This document shows, one piece after another, positions 17,211-18,206 of a stretch of DNA of 18,206 nucleotides (position 1 is its first letter; the number at the start of each line of letters is the position of its first letter). The notes beneath the pieces are model-generated. The model was not told where the DNA came from. It saw nothing but the letters and a program-made list of their open reading frames with translations, and did no database searches. Source of the stretch: Lewinellaceae bacterium (lineage in GTDB: Bacteria; Bacteroidota; Bacteroidia; Chitinophagales; Saprospiraceae); the NCBI GenBank assembly GCA_016719605.1, contig JADJYW010000025.1, positions 1 through 18,206 on the forward strand. The letters are read 5' to 3'. A program made the translations under genes and the position numbers.

Positions 17211-18206
17211 CTACGGACATGTACAATACGCATCCGTCTGCGCCGTCGCCTGCACCGTAAAACTCCCCGAAGGCGTGCCCGGCGGCGGGCAAATCTGGAA
17301 GGTGCCGGTGTTGTTCTGAATCGTCACGGTCGTCGTGCCCCCCGGGCTGCTCACGGTCAGCGTGAACGGCGGGGTGCCGGTCAACGTCGCCGTAAAGGTG
17401 CGGCAGTCGCCGGCACATACGTCGCTGTTGTCGGTTTGCAGTTCCACCTCCGGCAACGGGTGCCAGACGAGTTCGGCGGCATTGGAAATATCGAGGCAGG
17501 GGTCGTTGAAATCCACGTTGCCGCCCACATTGTTTCCAGCGATGGCCGCCACGTAGTACGTGACGCCGGTTTGCATGGTGGCCGGGTTGAAGGTGAACGA
17601 GGGCGTGTTGCTGGTGGCGATGATGCTGCCCAGGGTATCGGCAAGGTTGGAAAACAGGATGAACTGGAGCAGGTCGTCGGCGTCCAGCACCTCATCGCCG
17701 TTATGGGTGAAAGTGGCCGGCTCGTTGATGCAGGCATGATCAATTTGTCCCTGCATGGTGCCGGCGTCGGTGTCGCAACATTCCGAACCGTCACATACAT
17801 TGGTTTCGGTCAAAGTTACAGACTGATCCTGTCCGGGAGCAGTAACTGCCGGATCTCCATTGGTGTTGCCCGGTGATGCAGAAGGCGTTGAGGGCGTAAT
17901 TGCTGCTGCCGTAATAGGAGCATCTTCCGGACAACAGCCGGCAATATTGCCCGAGGCGTCCGTTTTGATAATCATTATGTCTTGCCCGGCGCCACTACAA
18001 GTTCCGATAGCGACAAAGCCGCCATCCGGCACAGGACGCGCATGGTACATTTTTCCGGTTCCGCCGAATGCATAGGATTTTGCCCAGGAAATATTTCCCG
18101 TACCATCTGTTTTGACTAAATAGGCATTGTTGTCATTGCCGGATGTTCGTTGCGGTGCAAAAACAAAACCGCCGTCGGGGCAGTCTTCCGCATTGATCTC
18201 GTAGTT
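17211..18206 (-). CDS. Propeller-stalk paralog E, 5' part beyond the window
   Basis: The open frame runs through 332 codons from the window edge without any frameshift, unlike every other copy. It begins inside repeat 6 (NYEINAEDCPDGGFVFAP), then repeat 7 (PDGGFVAIGTCSGAGQDIM), GCCPEDAPIT, a Ser/Thr/Pro-rich linker, and the C-terminal module (CDGSECCDTDAGTM; NGDEVLDADDLLQFILFS; VCAGDCRTFTATLTG; YCTCP, TAG). It shows that the module and its abrupt end are genuine protein features, since no correction is needed. The linker resembles that of paralog A (ITAAxITPxTP). The start codon and signal peptide lie outside the window. Confidence 0.85.
   Translation of the reverse strand, partial: NYEINAEDCPDGGFVFAPQRTSGNDNNAYLVKTDGTGNISWAKSYAFGGTGKMYHARPVPDGGFVAIGTCSGAGQDIMIIKTDASGNIAGCCPEDAPITAAAITPSTPSASPGNTNGDPAVTAPGQDQSVTLTETNVCDGSECCDTDAGTMQGQIDHACINEPATFTHNGDEVLDADDLLQFILFSNLADTLGSIIATSNTPSFTFNPATMQTGVTYYVAAIAGNNVGGNVDFNDPCLDISNAAELVWHPLPEVELQTDNSDVCAGDCRTFTATLTGTPPFTLTVSSPGGTTTVTIQNNTGTFQICPPPGTPSGSFTVQATAQTDAYCTCP

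Larger units (their letters stand above)
9798..18206 (-). repeat. Tandem array of five paralogous genes in one transcription direction
   Basis: Five copies of a roughly 1.85-kb gene follow each other head to tail with gaps of 37, 28, 24 and 27 nt, compatible with one polycistronic unit. The 3' third of each copy is strongly conserved at DNA level. In the 150 nt at 11821-11970 and 13581-13730 I count five differences between copies B and C. Copies A, D and E share other wording in the same region (CAGDCRT, NTGTFQICPPPG against CPGDCRT, NSGTFEICPPPG). Such an array is also prone to assembly collapse. Confidence 0.85.

Noticed and set aside
1..18206. tRNA or rRNA genes
   Set aside because: I saw no cloverleaf-like segments or conserved rRNA stretches on either strand by reading; no search could be run.

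Overview
The window looks like a Bacteroidota chromosome fragment, most likely from the Saprospiraceae or a relative. This is judged from memory of that group's protein style and was not searched: a split-type KdpD kinase, a Bacteroidota-type VPS10/BNR-repeat secreted protein, TAnnTTTG-like promoter motifs, no obvious Shine-Dalgarno sites, and Cys-rich secreted proteins with a 'NGDEVLD.DDLLQFIL' module. GC content is moderately high. The window begins almost exactly at the end of an insertion sequence, which suggests that position 1 is a contig edge.

Layout. Positions 1-1343 hold a DDE-transposase insertion sequence (minus strand) with imperfect terminal inverted repeats. Positions 1344-1967 have no gene but carry two unrelated palindromic repeat structures and an 11-bp-periodic direct repeat just upstream of kdpD. 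Positions 1968-5697 are a compact plus-strand operon for potassium control: a short KdpD-type histidine kinase, a KdpE-type response regulator overlapping it by 4 nt, and the Kup potassium transporter 22 nt further on. Positions 5833-6362 encode a small unrecognised, probably exported protein. Positions 6505-8989 encode a large secreted BNR/VPS10-like repeat protein, and 9028-9793 a lipoprotein. Positions 9798-18206 (minus strand) hold a tandem run of five paralogous secreted proteins, spaced only 24-37 nt apart. The first in transcription order is cut by the window end.

The most interesting region is the paralog array. After mentally correcting frameshifts, each full copy is about 615-625 residues. 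It has a signal peptide, then seven repeats of about 50 residues (a likely seven-bladed beta-propeller), then a Cys-rich hinge and a Cys-rich C-terminal module that ends in Tyr-Cys-(Thr/Ala)-Cys-(Pro/Gln) directly before the stop. The C-terminal modules are nearly identical at DNA level between some copies, while the propellers diverge. This suggests gene conversion, or selection for varied propeller surfaces on a constant stalk.

Data quality governs all readings. I find roughly 30 probable single-base frameshifts, often in homopolymer runs, in almost every gene, including compensating pairs hidden inside long open frames. Three places also appear to lack an internal segment (KdpE linker, BNR protein, one propeller repeat). 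Most of the broken genes are therefore more likely intact genes with sequence errors than real pseudogenes. I annotate full spans rather than fragments.
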